A stretch of DNA of 47,056 nt from Oxalobacter formigenes (GCA_023667225.1 JAMPAN010000010.1:1-47056), one strand, 5' to 3'. Shown: positions 9,232-18,713, numbered from the stretch's first letter. The notes: generated from the sequence alone by a model not told the origin. Numbers and translations: made by a program.

Positions 9232-10239
9232 ATGCCAACTTATCACATCAGTATTTATGTTCTGATTTTTCTGGTTGCTCTGGCCTTGCTTTTTGATTTC
9301 ATGAACGGATTTCATGATGCGGCCAATGCGATTGCCACGGTGGTTTCCACGGGGGTGCTTAAACCGCAGACAGCCGTGGCTATGGCGGCTTTTTCAAATT
9401 GCGTGGCTATTTTTGTATTTGACCTGCATGTGGCCACGACTGTCGGGAAAGGGATGGTGGATCCCGGGATCATTGACCATTATGTTGTTTTTGGCGCGTT
9501 GGCTGGTGCGATTGGCTGGAATGTGATTACCTGGTTTTACGGTATTCCTTCTTCTTCGTCTCATGCGCTGATCGGCGGACTGGTTGGCGCAGCGGTCGCC
9601 AAGGCGGGAACCGGCACGCTGATTGCTTCGGGCTTGCTCAAGACGATTGCCTTTATTGTGGTTTCCCCGTTTCTCGGTTTTATGCTGGGATCGCTGATGA
9701 TGCTGTTGATCTCCTGGATTTTTGTCAATTCGCCTGCACGCAAGGTTGACAAGTGGTTTCGCCGTTTGCAGCTGTTTTCTGCCTCGCTTTACAGCCTGGG
9801 GCATGGCGGCAATGATGCGCAAAAGACGATGGGGATTATCTGGATGCTCCTGATTGCGGCCGGAACCACTTCGGCTGATGAGAAGCTGCCCATGTGGGTG
9901 GTGATCTGTTGTTATACCGCTATCAGCGTGGGGACGCTTTTTGGCGGGTGGCGTATTGTGAAGACGATGGGGCAGAAAATTACCAAATTGAAACCAGTCG
10001 GCGGTTTTTGTGCGGAAATGGGCGGTTCAATGACGCTGTTTTTTGCCTCGATGCTGGGTATTCCGGTTTCTACTACCCATACGATTACGGGAGCAATTGT
10101 CGGCGTAGGGTCTTCCAGAAGGGTATCTGCCGTTCGCTGGGGGGTTGCCGGAAATATTGTCTGGGCGTGGATCCTCACGATTCCGGCCTCTGCTTTTATT
10201 GCTGCTGTTGCCTGGTGGATTGGCACGCTGATTCTCTGA
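9232..10239 (+). CDS. pit: Low-affinity inorganic phosphate transporter (Pit family)
   Basis: Inner-membrane, ion-coupled phosphate (or metal-phosphate) transporter of the PiT/PHO4 family, 335 residues with about 10 membrane segments. The family's duplicated signature is clear: FMNGFHDAANAIA (23-35) in the first half and GHGGNDAQKTMG (190-201) in the second. Paired loops GIPSSSSHALIGG (104-116) and GIPVSTTHTITGA near the C-terminus match the inverted-repeat fold. It is downstream of the DUF47 gene, a widespread pairing. Its last 44 bases overlap the 3' end of the convergent DUF475 gene. Confidence 0.95.
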   Translation: MPTYHISIYVLIFLVALALLFDFMNGFHDAANAIATVVSTGVLKPQTAVAMAAFSNCVAIFVFDLHVATTVGKGMVDPGIIDHYVVFGALAGAIGWNVITWFYGIPSSSSHALIGGLVGAAVAKAGTGTLIASGLLKTIAFIVVSPFLGFMLGSLMMLLISWIFVNSPARKVDKWFRRLQLFSASLYSLGHGGNDAQKTMGIIWMLLIAAGTTSADEKLPMWVVICCYTAISVGTLFGGWRIVKTMGQKITKLKPVGGFCAEMGGSMTLFFASMLGIPVSTTHTITGAIVGVGSSRRVSAVRWGVAGNIVWAWILTIPASAFIAAVAWWIGTLIL

Positions 10240-11257
10240 TTTGTTTTTCGCGCCGGTTGGCCGCAATAGAGCTGGTCAAGGCGGCAATGATGAGGAAAGC
10301 GCCCAGCAGGCCGGTGACGGCTTCGGGGATGGACAGGTTGACGCCGAGCATCATCAGTATGGCCAGTGTGCCGATGGCCCAGAATGCGCCGTGTTCAAGG
10401 TAGCGATAATGGGTCAGCGTGTGTTTTTCTACCAGAAGAAGTGTGACGCTTCGGACGAACAGGGCGCCGGTTCCCAGGCCCATGGCGATAATGAAAAGGT
10501 TGTCTGTGAGGGCAAAAGCGCCCAAAACGCCGTCAAATGAAAAACTGGCGTCAATGAGTTCCAGATAAAAAAATCCGCCTATTCCCTGCTTGACGATGTG
10601 TTGTGCGGCGGCCGGATTTCCAGGTGTTAGCAGCGAAGCCATGCCTTTTGTCAGGATGAAGGTAATGACGCCCCAGATACCTGCCAGGATGAATTCATAG
10701 CGCCCGGCGGCAGGCAGGAGGCAAGAGGCGGCAATAACAACGAGCAGTGCAAGGGCAGCGTCAACAGCTTCCATTTTTCCCAGTCCGGCGAGTGGTTTTT
10801 CAATGCGATACAGCCAGTGTTCTGTTTTATGCCGGGTGATAAAAAAACTGGACCAGACCATAAAAAGGAAGGCACCGCCGAATGCCGCGATCTGGTGATG
10901 CGCTGAAGACATGATTCTGGCATAGGTATCGGGCTGGTAAATGGCAAGTTCAAGTGCCTGAAGCGGCCCGATATGGCCGATTATGCCGACAATCAGCAGC
11001 GGAAAAACTAGCCGCATGATAAAGACGGCAACCAGGATTCCCCACAGTAAAAAGCGTTTCCGCCATTTTTCATCCCAATGATGAAGAATTCCTGCATTGA
11101 CAACGGCATTGTCGCAGGAGAGCGCGGCCTCAAGGGTTGTCAGGAAGGTAACGGTTAAAATGGCACCTATGCCGCCCAGGAAATAAGCGCCGGTGATGGA
11201 TAAAAAGCAGGCAATGAAGGAGCCGGTAAAGTAGGAGAGGGAAGTTTTCATTGCCAT
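10196..11257 (-). CDS. DUF475 family TerC-like integral membrane protein
   Basis: A 353-residue membrane protein with eight or nine hydrophobic segments, matching the DUF475 family (PF04332) in the TerC/LysE superfamily. Acidic intramembrane motifs typical of this group are visible: TTLEAALSCDNAVVNA (40-55) in the first half and ELIDASFSFDGVLGAFA in the second. The conserved aspartates and asparagines suggest metal-ion handling, but the substrate is unknown. The 3' end overlaps pit by 44 bp. The last 20 residues are polar and Gln/Arg-rich and read through the end of pit, so the tail may be a recent extension by loss of an earlier stop. Confidence 0.85.
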   Translation of the reverse strand: MAMKTSLSYFTGSFIACFLSITGAYFLGGIGAILTVTFLTTLEAALSCDNAVVNAGILHHWDEKWRKRFLLWGILVAVFIMRLVFPLLIVGIIGHIGPLQALELAIYQPDTYARIMSSAHHQIAAFGGAFLFMVWSSFFITRHKTEHWLYRIEKPLAGLGKMEAVDAALALLVVIAASCLLPAAGRYEFILAGIWGVITFILTKGMASLLTPGNPAAAQHIVKQGIGGFFYLELIDASFSFDGVLGAFALTDNLFIIAMGLGTGALFVRSVTLLLVEKHTLTHYRYLEHGAFWAIGTLAILMMLGVNLSIPEAVTGLLGAFLIIAALTSSIAANRREKQIRESACQSTRQQQQ

Positions 11258-11340
11258 TCCTTATCATGAAACAGGGATTGCCCTGATTTGAGTGATGCCT
11301 GCAAGCGTCAACCGGCAGTTAAGGAAAAGGGAATGCTGTT

Positions 11341-11697
11341 TCAGGTTGCCAGAAAAGATTTTTTGATATAAAGCGGCATGGTGACATGCGGAATGGATTT
11401 GGCTTTTGATATAACCCGGCCAATGACTTTGGATACCCGGTTTGCCGCCATATCAACAGCGCTGGTAATGTCGGCTGCCAGGCCGGTTACCACGATTGGC
11501 GGTGTTCCCGGCAGGCTGATACGAATAAGGCAGCGTTTGTCTCTGCCGCTGCGGGAGCTGTTAAGGTCGGTTAAGCGGATGGTAATGTCTGCGATGCGGT
11601 CTTGCGCATGAGCCAGCAGGGTATCCAGGCGTTTTGCGATATGGTTTTTCAGCGTTTCGCTGGCTTTGATTCCTTTGGCGATTATGGTTGGCGTCAT
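11341..11697 (-). CDS. hpf: Ribosome hibernation promoting factor (short HPF/RaiA family)
   Basis: A 118-residue protein of the HPF/YfiA family, which binds the 30S decoding centre and helps form inactive ribosomes in stationary phase. Family features are the GIKASETLKNHIAKRLDTLL helix after the first strand, an Arg/Ser-rich middle section, and the DITSAVDMAANRVSKVIGR helix. It lacks the C-terminal dimerisation domain of long HPF. Some residues normally basic are replaced, so it is a rather divergent member. It is divergent from the nhaR-like gene. rpoN, a common neighbour of hpf in Proteobacteria, is absent. Confidence 0.75.
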   Translation of the reverse strand: MTPTIIAKGIKASETLKNHIAKRLDTLLAHAQDRIADITIRLTDLNSSRSGRDKRCLIRISLPGTPPIVVTGLAADITSAVDMAANRVSKVIGRVISKAKSIPHVTMPLYIKKSFLAT

Positions 11698-11791
11698 ATG
11701 TTTTCCTGCCTTTCTTTGAGCTTATCTTAATGGATAGCTTCTTATCGAAAAAGAGAAGATAATCATAATATTACTTCGGAAAAACAGAACA

Positions 11792-12742
11792 ATGAATGGA
11801 TTGCCTCTGAATTTTCGTCATCTTTATTATTTCTGGGTGGTTGCCAAGGAGGGCGGGATTACCCGGGCTGCCAGGCGGCTGGGGGTGGCGGTGCAGACGA
11901 TCAGTGTGCAGCTGGCGTTATTGGAAAAGATGGTGGGGAAAAATTTGTTTGCACCGCAGGGGCGTCGGATTGTTCTGACGGAGGCAGGCCGCCTGGCGCT
12001 GGGTTATGCCGACCGGATTTTTATGCTGGGAGAGCAATTACAGGAAGCGCTGGCGGAGGAGGATGCGGCTTTGGGGGTGCGCTTGACGGTAGGGATATCG
12101 GATTCGCTGCCCAAGCTGATTGCCTACCGTTTGCTTGAAACGGTATTACAGATACCGCAGCGGGTGAGAATGGTCTGTTATGAAGGGGAATTTGAAGCGC
12201 TTTTGGCCGATCTGGCGCTGCACAGGCTGGATGTGGTATTGACGGACCGGCCGGCTGGCACTACATCCAGCCTGCGGGTGTTCAGCCATGAGCTGGGGCA
12301 TTGCCGGATTGGTTTTTTTGGCACGGCAGCGCTGGCAGAAGCGCTCAGGCCGGATTTTCCTGCCAGTTTGCATGGCGCGCCGGTGTTGCTGCCAACCAGA
12401 AACAATATGTTGCGCAGCCGTCTTGACCGGTGGTTCGAGGCGAATGGTTTGCGGCCCAATATTGCCGGAGAATTTGAGGATAGTGCGCTTTTGGCAACTT
12501 TCGGGCGCAGCGGCCTGGGGATTTTCCCTGCGCCGGTGGTGCTTGCCGCCGATATCATGGCGCAGTTTCATGCGTCTCTGGTGGGGAATTTGCTGGATGT
12601 AAGTGAGTATTATTATGCTGTTTCGGCAGAAATGAAGATTCGGCATCCGGTTGTGGAGGCGGTTTTATCCGCTCCCCATGCGGATATCTTTGGCCAGGAA
12701 TGGGAAAAAGACATCAGGGGAGGCGGTTTGCCAGGGCAATGA
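11792..12742 (+). CDS. nhaR: LysR-family transcriptional regulator, NhaR-like
   Basis: A 316-residue LysR-type regulator. The N-terminal winged helix-turn-helix (about 5-65) starts NFRHLYYFWVVAKEGGITRA and includes RRLGVAVQTISVQLALLE. This is the NhaR subgroup pattern, with Tyr-Tyr-Phe-Trp in helix 1. The rest is the periplasmic-binding-fold co-inducer domain. NhaR regulates the nhaA Na+/H+ antiporter in E. coli, but no nhaA is adjacent. An unrelated antiporter-like gene lies 5 kb upstream, and a regulatory link would be a guess. Its 3' end overlaps the convergent rsmA gene by 29 bp. Confidence 0.85.
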   Translation: MNGLPLNFRHLYYFWVVAKEGGITRAARRLGVAVQTISVQLALLEKMVGKNLFAPQGRRIVLTEAGRLALGYADRIFMLGEQLQEALAEEDAALGVRLTVGISDSLPKLIAYRLLETVLQIPQRVRMVCYEGEFEALLADLALHRLDVVLTDRPAGTTSSLRVFSHELGHCRIGFFGTAALAEALRPDFPASLHGAPVLLPTRNNMLRSRLDRWFEANGLRPNIAGEFEDSALLATFGRSGLGIFPAPVVLAADIMAQFHASLVGNLLDVSEYYYAVSAEMKIRHPVVEAVLSAPHADIFGQEWEKDIRGGGLPGQ

Positions 12743-13484
12743 ATTGGCTGTACGGGATATCTTCCGGACGTTTTCCCGGATCAATGCCGGCATCAATCAG
12801 GTCGTTTTCGCCAAACAGGGGAGCCAGTGTGTTGCGAAGGATTTTCCTGCGTTGCGAAAAGGCTTGCGTGACGGTTTTTTCCAGTTTTGTCTTGTCGCAG
12901 GGAACGGGATGGCTGCGGGGTATCATGCGGATAACGGCGGAATCCACTTCCGGCGGCGGCGAGAAGGCAGAAGGCGGCACGTCAAACAGCTTTTCCATGT
13001 GGTATTGCCATTGCAGCATGACGGACAGGCGGCCGTAAGTGCGGCTGCCAGGCTGGGCAGCCATTCGTTCTACTACTTCTTTTTGCAGCATGAAATGTTG
13101 ATCGGCGACTTGCGTGGAGAATGCCATCAGGTGAAAGAGAAGCGGTGTGGAGATGTTGTAGGGAAGGTTGCCGGCAACCCGTATTTTCCGGCCGGTTTTA
13201 TCCGTGACGGAAGCGAAGTCAAATTGCAGGGCGTCTCCCTGGTGGATCAGCAGTTTGTCTGAGGGCCAGTTTTTCCCAAGGTGTTCTGCAAGGTCGCGAT
13301 CCAGTTCTATGACGTGCAGAAAGGCCAGGTTGTCCAATAACAGACGGGTCATGGCGCCCAATCCGGGGCCGATTTCGACCATGAGATCGGTTTTTTGGGG
13401 TGAAATGGCGGTAATGATGGCGTCAAGAACGGAAGTGTCTTTCAGGAAGTGCTGGCCAAAACGTTTTCTGGGAATATGTTTCAT
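12714..13484 (-). CDS. rsmA: 16S rRNA (adenine1518/1519-N6)-dimethyltransferase
   Basis: KsgA/RsmA dimethylates two adjacent adenines in the 3' terminal hairpin of 16S rRNA during 30S maturation. The 256-residue protein has RKRFGQHFLKD (6-16) at its start, the SAM-binding motif VEIGPGLGAMT (36-46), and the catalytic NLPYNIS (106-112). All are intact. The gene is last in the lptD-surA-pdxA-rsmA order. Its start overlaps the pdxA stop by four bases, so translation is probably coupled. Confidence 0.97.
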   Translation of the reverse strand: MKHIPRKRFGQHFLKDTSVLDAIITAISPQKTDLMVEIGPGLGAMTRLLLDNLAFLHVIELDRDLAEHLGKNWPSDKLLIHQGDALQFDFASVTDKTGRKIRVAGNLPYNISTPLLFHLMAFSTQVADQHFMLQKEVVERMAAQPGSRTYGRLSVMLQWQYHMEKLFDVPPSAFSPPPEVDSAVIRMIPRSHPVPCDKTKLEKTVTQAFSQRRKILRNTLAPLFGENDLIDAGIDPGKRPEDIPYSQFIALANRLP

Positions 13485-14536
13485 GCCGGTCTGTATTCTG
13501 TGGCGGTTGTGCGGGAAGCCATTTCCGCTGCAGTGAGAATGGCTTCTTTCATGCTGCCATAGTCGGCCAGCCCTGTGCCCTTTTCGGCAAGATCCAGCGC
13601 GGTACCGTGGTCGGCAGAGGTGCGGATGATGGGCAGCCCCAGGGTAATGTTAATGCCGCGCCCGAAGGTGGCGTACTTTAAAACAGGCAGCCCCTGGTCG
13701 TGGTACATGGCAAGGAAGCAGTCAGCCTGGTTGAGGTTGCGGGGCAAGAAGAGGGTATCGGCCGGGAAGGGGCCGCTTGCATGGATGCCCTGTTTTTGCG
13801 CAGCCTGAATTGCCGGGATGAGGGTTTCCTGCTCTTCTGTTCCCAGGTAGCCGTTTTCGCCGGCATGGGGGTTCAGCCCGCTGACTAGGATGCGAGGGGA
13901 AGGAATAGCGAATTTTTCCTGACATTCCCGGTGAAGGATGTGCAAGGTACGCAAAAGGGACGGGATGGTAATGGCATCGGCAATTTTTCTGAGGGGAAGA
14001 TGGGTTGTGGCAAGCGCAACGCGCAAAAAGGAGGCCGGCGCGTTGGGCGGCGTAATTTTCCCGGCCAGCATCATGACGACCTGACCGGCCTGGGTGCTTT
14101 CTGCCAAATATTCTGTATGGCCGGTAAAGGGGATGCCGGCGGCATTGATGGTGCTTTTCTGGATGGGCGCAGTAGCAATGGCGTCAAGCTGCCCGGCTGT
14201 TGTGCCGGTAATGGCCAGATTCAGGCCTTTTAGAAGGGAAGGCGCGTTGGCCGGATCCGGATGGCCTGGCCTGACAGGGTGTGTAAGCGGGCAATCCATG
14301 ACAAGCAGGGTATTGGGCTCGCAAAGCTGGCGAACCCTGGGCAGATCCGCCTGGGTCAAACGGCGCAGGAAAATATCAGGGTTGATATTTGCGGCCAGTT
14401 TGTTTAGCAATTGCCAGTCGCCGACAAGCAGGACAGAGACTTCGCTGCGTAATTCCCATGCGGCGCGCAAGGCAATTTCCGGCCCTACGCCGGCGGGTTC
14501 GCCCAGTGTGACGGCAATGACAGGGGGCTGCGGCAT
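13481..14536 (-). CDS. pdxA: 4-hydroxythreonine-4-phosphate dehydrogenase
   Basis: NAD-dependent dehydrogenase of the DXP-dependent pyridoxal phosphate pathway. It oxidises 4-phosphohydroxy-L-threonine, and the product condenses with DXP via PdxJ. I place the start at 14536 (MPQPPVIAVTLGEPAGVG), with GGGAGA seven bases upstream, giving 351 residues. The longer frame to 14632 runs back into surA and adds a non-family N-terminus. TLGEPAGVGPEIALRA is the family opening. GHTEYLAE, HDQGLP and RTSADHGTALDLA carry the metal-binding histidines. It lies 19 nt after surA. Confidence 0.96.
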   Translation of the reverse strand: MPQPPVIAVTLGEPAGVGPEIALRAAWELRSEVSVLLVGDWQLLNKLAANINPDIFLRRLTQADLPRVRQLCEPNTLLVMDCPLTHPVRPGHPDPANAPSLLKGLNLAITGTTAGQLDAIATAPIQKSTINAAGIPFTGHTEYLAESTQAGQVVMMLAGKITPPNAPASFLRVALATTHLPLRKIADAITIPSLLRTLHILHRECQEKFAIPSPRILVSGLNPHAGENGYLGTEEQETLIPAIQAAQKQGIHASGPFPADTLFLPRNLNQADCFLAMYHDQGLPVLKYATFGRGINITLGLPIIRTSADHGTALDLAEKGTGLADYGSMKEAILTAAEMASRTTATEYRPA

Positions 14537-14555
14537 GTTGTTTCTCCCGGCAGGG

Positions 14556-15995
14556 TTATTCTTCTTCAAGGCGGTATTCGACATAGGCACGGTCGCGCAG
14601 CTGGCGCAGCCATTCTTCGGTGGCTTCTTCAATTTTGCGTTCTTTTAACGCCTGTTTGGCGGCCATCCGTTTTCTTTCCATTGAAGCATCTTCTGTTTTC
14701 CGTTCCAGGACTTCAATTAGGTGGAAACCGAACTGGGTTTCCACCGGGCCGCTGATTTCGCCGGGTTGCAGCGACATCAGTGTTTTTTCAAATTCCGGCA
14801 CGGTGTCGCCGGGATAAATCCAGCCGAGATCTCCTCCTTTGCTGGCGGAAGTGTCATTGGAGTACAGGCGGGCCAGTTCTTCAAAGGTTGCCGCTTTGTT
14901 AACCAGCCGTTCCTTGAGTTCCAGCAGTTTATGGCGTGCCTCATCGGCAGAAACCAGCTGGTTGACTTTGATGAGGATATGACGGGCATGGATTTGCTGG
15001 ATGGGGCCGGCGGCAGGCTTGTCATTGGCAGGCGCAACCGGCTCCTGTTTCGGGCGTCGTTTATCGAGCACTTTCAGGATATGAAAGCCGTTGGCGCTTT
15101 TGAGGATGCCGGTGGTTTCGCCCGGTTTCAGGCTGGAGACAGCTTCAACAAAGAGGGATGGCAGACGGTCCAGGCTGCGCCAGCCCATATCTCCGCCATT
15201 TAAGCCTTCGTCGCCATCGGAGTAGGTTGCCGCATTTTGCTGGAAGTTGCCGCCGGCTTTGAGGTTGGCAAGGACGTGTTCTGCGCGGTCGCGGCGGCCT
15301 GCAATTTGCTCTGGGGAGGCATTTTCGGGAATGCGGATGAGGATATGGCCCAGCCTGATTTCTTCGCCTGATTGTACGGCATGGGCGGTTGCCGGATTGG
15401 CTTGCTGCATGCCGAGCAGGTGATCGACTTCCGAATCGCTGATTTCGATTTTGCTGACGACTTCCATATCCCTTAATCGCTGGCGGGTAATGTCGTTTCG
15501 GACAGATTCGCGGAAGGCGGCCAGGGAGGTGCCGTCTTTTTCCAGCTGTTTTTCGAATTGTTCCATGTTCATGTGGTTTTGTTCGGCGATGATGGCGATC
15601 ATGGCACCAAGCTGCCTGTCATCGACATCAATACCCCGCTCTTTTGCCATCTGGAGCTGGACGCTTTCCACGATCATGTGTTCCAGTACCTGGCGTTCCA
15701 GTTCCGCGCGCGGAGGCTGGACACCCTGTTGTTTTAATCTGGCTTCAATGGTTGCTGCGCGGTCGTTGAGTTCTCTTCGGGTAATGACGTCGCTGTTGAC
15801 GACCACGACGATGGTATCTACTTTGACTTGCGGCGATGCCGGTTGTGCGGGAACGGGCTGGGCGTGGCAGATGCCGCCGGCCAGTATGAGAAGGGCAGCG
15901 GGCAGGCTGCGCAGACAGGCATGAAGCCGCAGGGAAGACAGAAAGCGGACAGGGCGGAAGCGGGAAAAAAAAGGAGGTGTCATTTTATTCATCAT
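14556..15995 (-). CDS. surA: Periplasmic chaperone and peptidyl-prolyl isomerase SurA
   Basis: Periplasmic chaperone for outer-membrane proteins, notably LptD, whose gene is directly upstream. The 479-residue precursor has a long N-region and signal segment ending around GGICHAQ (40-46). An N-terminal chaperone domain (about 57-205) follows. Two parvulin domains lie at about 213-311 and 335-431, each beginning with a HILI strand (GHILIRI 216-222; RHILIKV 338-344). The acidic-basic C-terminal helix is typical. ATG 15995 overlaps the lptD end by 11 bases. A second ATG at 15983 would shorten it by four residues, and no strong ribosome-binding site chooses between them. Confidence 0.95.
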   Translation of the reverse strand: MMNKMTPPFFSRFRPVRFLSSLRLHACLRSLPAALLILAGGICHAQPVPAQPASPQVKVDTIVVVVNSDVITRRELNDRAATIEARLKQQGVQPPRAELERQVLEHMIVESVQLQMAKERGIDVDDRQLGAMIAIIAEQNHMNMEQFEKQLEKDGTSLAAFRESVRNDITRQRLRDMEVVSKIEISDSEVDHLLGMQQANPATAHAVQSGEEIRLGHILIRIPENASPEQIAGRRDRAEHVLANLKAGGNFQQNAATYSDGDEGLNGGDMGWRSLDRLPSLFVEAVSSLKPGETTGILKSANGFHILKVLDKRRPKQEPVAPANDKPAAGPIQQIHARHILIKVNQLVSADEARHKLLELKERLVNKAATFEELARLYSNDTSASKGGDLGWIYPGDTVPEFEKTLMSLQPGEISGPVETQFGFHLIEVLERKTEDASMERKRMAAKQALKERKIEEATEEWLRQLRDRAYVEYRLEEE

Positions 15996-18666
15996 AGGCG
16001 GTCAGCGGGCGGTAACCCGGAATGCCTTTTCTCAGGATTTCAAGCGGGTTGGAACCGATTTTGGACATGCCTTTTAATTCAAGCTGGAAGAAGAAGGCTG
16101 TATTGGATTCGGTTGAAGAGGTGACATAGCGTTGCGCAACAATCCGGCCGATCCAGCAATCAGCATTGTATTCCACACCGAAAAGGCTTTCGATGGTTTT
16201 GTTGTCCGGCAGGGAATAGCTGGCCTGGCCGACAGCATACCAGCGTTTGCCCAGCGGCCATTGGCCGGAAACGTTAATCTGGTCGATGGCGTTGCCATAT
16301 TCATCAATGGAGTTGCGCAGGTAGCGGTATTCCGCATTCAGTATTTTTTTGTCGGCGGGACACCATTGCAGGCTGTAGTTGGCGCTGTAGGTGCGGCGCG
16401 TACTCTGGTTGTACTGAACGGAGGTATCGACAGCCAGTTTGGGCGTCAGCAGGCCGCTGGCCATCAACAGCAGGTCTGAACGGTTTTCGTTTCTTTCTTC
16501 GATGGGAGCATACAGCGCTACCCGCTGGTCTGAAAAGTAGTAGCGCTGGCCGATGGTGAAACGCATTCTTTCTGCACCGGTCTGCTCAATGAAACGGGAG
16601 GTGACGGCGGCTGTCAGGTTGTTGGCGTCGGCTATGCGGTCTTCACCGACAAAACGGTTTTCCTCGAAAAGCTGGGCGTACCCGAAGCTGGGTTCGCCAG
16701 AGTCAAAGACCGGATATTTGTCCTGGTTGCGGTAAGGGGTGTACACATAAAAAAGCCTCGGCTCCAGCGTCTGGGTCATGTCTGTGCCGAAGAACGAGGC
16801 GTCTCGCTCAAAGATCAGGCCGCTGTCCAGAGAGAAGGTCGGAATGGTCCGGGACATGGTGCGGTCCTGGTCAGGACGGAGATATTTGTCGTCCAGGTCG
16901 TAGCGGGCGTAATTCAGGATGGCTTTGGGCGTCAGGAAGTAGCCGCTGGAGACGATTGGAAACGAGATTTCCGGCCTGACGACATAGCGGTCTCCGCGCT
17001 GGCGGTTCCAGATCTGGTCGTCGGAAAGCCAGAAGCGGGTATATTGCAGGCTGGCGGTGAGGTCGAATCCCCCTACGTTGTATCCGTGTGCGTTGAAATT
17101 GATGTAAGGCAGGCGGTCATAACTGGGGATGATCGGCAGTTCCTTGTCCTGTAATACCTGGTAGCGGCTTGCGCCGGCGGTGATGTTCCAGTAGGTTTGC
17201 GCATAGGACAGGTAGCCATTCTGAAGCAGCAGGCGGTTGCTGTCGTTGCTGAGAACCGGGCTTGAAAAGTCGTCCGGATAATCATCGTCGGACGCTTTGT
17301 TGAAATCCCAGCCATAGACCCAGCCCGGCGCAAAGTTGTGGCGGTGCCGGGAGGAGATGGCGTACCGGTTCCGGCCGGCTTCTTGGTCGCTTGGGAGGTA
17401 TTCCACATAGGTCTCGCCTTCATAGCGGTGTCCCAGATACCGGGCTTGCGCGCCCAGCTGCGCGCCCCTTCTTTCAATGTATTTTGGAAAGACGGTAAGG
17501 TCGTAGTTTGGCGCCAGGTTGAAGTAATAGGGCGCCATCAGTTCCACACCGCCTTTGGATGTCGCGCCGATAGTCGGGGGCAGAAAGCCTGATTTGCGTT
17601 CGTTGTTTAAAGGAAAGGAAAGGGAAGCGGCTGCCAGGATCGGCACATTTTTGAAGTACAGAACCGGCAGCTGCGCTGTGCCCACGCCTCTTAGGGTATC
17701 CAGATCCAGGGTGCGGGTGGAAAGGTACCAGTCCGGATTTTCGCCTTCGCAGGTGGTGTAGGTGCCGTTGACAACGGTTGAGTGGTGTTCGTCTTCCAGG
17801 TCGATGCGGGTTGCTTTTCCCATGCTGCCGGTTGCGCCCATCCGGTATTTTGCCTTGATGAGCGCGCCTTCGCCGGTATCCATGTTAAATTGCGCTGTGC
17901 CGGCCTGATAGCGGTCGCCATAGCGGGTGATATCGACATTGCCGGTGGCTTCGATTTCGTTTTCTTCCTGGCGGAAAATGGCATGATCCCCGGTCAGGCG
18001 GGTTTGGCCTTTTTCCACTTCTACCAGGTAATCCAGGTTCATTTCCCTGTCGGGCCGGCCGGTAATCTGTTCTGCGCGCAGGATGATCGGGGCGTTTTGA
18101 TCGTTTTCCAGGATGGTTTTTGGCTGGCGGACGATTTTTTTCTCTGTATCTTCGTAAAAATCGAAGGTGCGGGTTTTTGCGCGTCCGCCATAGCGGCGGG
18201 GGCCGGCAGCCATCGGCATGTTCATGGCGTATTCATGCCTGAAAAGGGGATAGGCTTGCGGCTGCCGGGCCAGTTTTTTCTGTGCCTGGGCCTGGTAGGC
18301 CAGGTTGAGCCCCCTGTCCGGCGCCGGGACGGTTGCCGCAGCAGGAGGCGCGGCGGTTTGCGGTTCGGGACGGGCGGCAATCTGCTCGATTTCCGGTTCT
18401 TTGTTTTCCGGAGAATCTGTGCGGGAAACGATGGTTCCGGTTGTTTTGTCCGGACGGCGGTTGCCGGCAGGCAGCTGGTATTCCAGGTTGAGTCCTCTGT
18501 CCAGATGATTTTCCAATGATGCGTTTTCCCGGGGAACGGAAAGGGTGCTTTCCGGCGCAGGCGCTGCCAAAACAGGCTGGTTTTTTGCCTGGGCAGGCAG
18601 GGCCAGGGTTATCCCTATCACAGGCAATAATGGATACCAGCGAAAAATGGCGGGACGGCGGGTCAT
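15985..18666 (-). CDS. lptD: LPS-assembly outer membrane protein LptD
   Basis: Outer-membrane beta-barrel that, with LptE, inserts lipopolysaccharide into the outer leaflet. With the start at 18666 the 893-residue precursor has a signal peptide ending ALPAQA (22-27). The frame's earlier start (18711) is rejected because it lies outside the signal peptide and overlaps a likely -10 box. Residues about 28-185 are a low-complexity Pro/Ala/Gln-rich extension. The OstA/LptA-like N-domain starts near 190 (APIILRAEQITGRPDRE), followed by the barrel with many aromatic strands. The octamer DRGLNLEY (56-63) recurs as DRGLNLAY (117-124) and DREMNLDY (206-213), the last inside the OstA domain. It is first in the operon with surA, pdxA and rsmA. 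Confidence 0.96.
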   Translation of the reverse strand: MTRRPAIFRWYPLLPVIGITLALPAQAKNQPVLAAPAPESTLSVPRENASLENHLDRGLNLEYQLPAGNRRPDKTTGTIVSRTDSPENKEPEIEQIAARPEPQTAAPPAAATVPAPDRGLNLAYQAQAQKKLARQPQAYPLFRHEYAMNMPMAAGPRRYGGRAKTRTFDFYEDTEKKIVRQPKTILENDQNAPIILRAEQITGRPDREMNLDYLVEVEKGQTRLTGDHAIFRQEENEIEATGNVDITRYGDRYQAGTAQFNMDTGEGALIKAKYRMGATGSMGKATRIDLEDEHHSTVVNGTYTTCEGENPDWYLSTRTLDLDTLRGVGTAQLPVLYFKNVPILAAASLSFPLNNERKSGFLPPTIGATSKGGVELMAPYYFNLAPNYDLTVFPKYIERRGAQLGAQARYLGHRYEGETYVEYLPSDQEAGRNRYAISSRHRHNFAPGWVYGWDFNKASDDDYPDDFSSPVLSNDSNRLLLQNGYLSYAQTYWNITAGASRYQVLQDKELPIIPSYDRLPYINFNAHGYNVGGFDLTASLQYTRFWLSDDQIWNRQRGDRYVVRPEISFPIVSSGYFLTPKAILNYARYDLDDKYLRPDQDRTMSRTIPTFSLDSGLIFERDASFFGTDMTQTLEPRLFYVYTPYRNQDKYPVFDSGEPSFGYAQLFEENRFVGEDRIADANNLTAAVTSRFIEQTGAERMRFTIGQRYYFSDQRVALYAPIEERNENRSDLLLMASGLLTPKLAVDTSVQYNQSTRRTYSANYSLQWCPADKKILNAEYRYLRNSIDEYGNAIDQINVSGQWPLGKRWYAVGQASYSLPDNKTIESLFGVEYNADCWIGRIVAQRYVTSSTESNTAFFFQLELKGMSKIGSNPLEILRKGIPGYRPLTAYDE

Positions 18667-18713
18667 TGAACAGTCGGGAAGCGGATTGTCGGCAATTTTC
18701 TGGCGAATCAATT

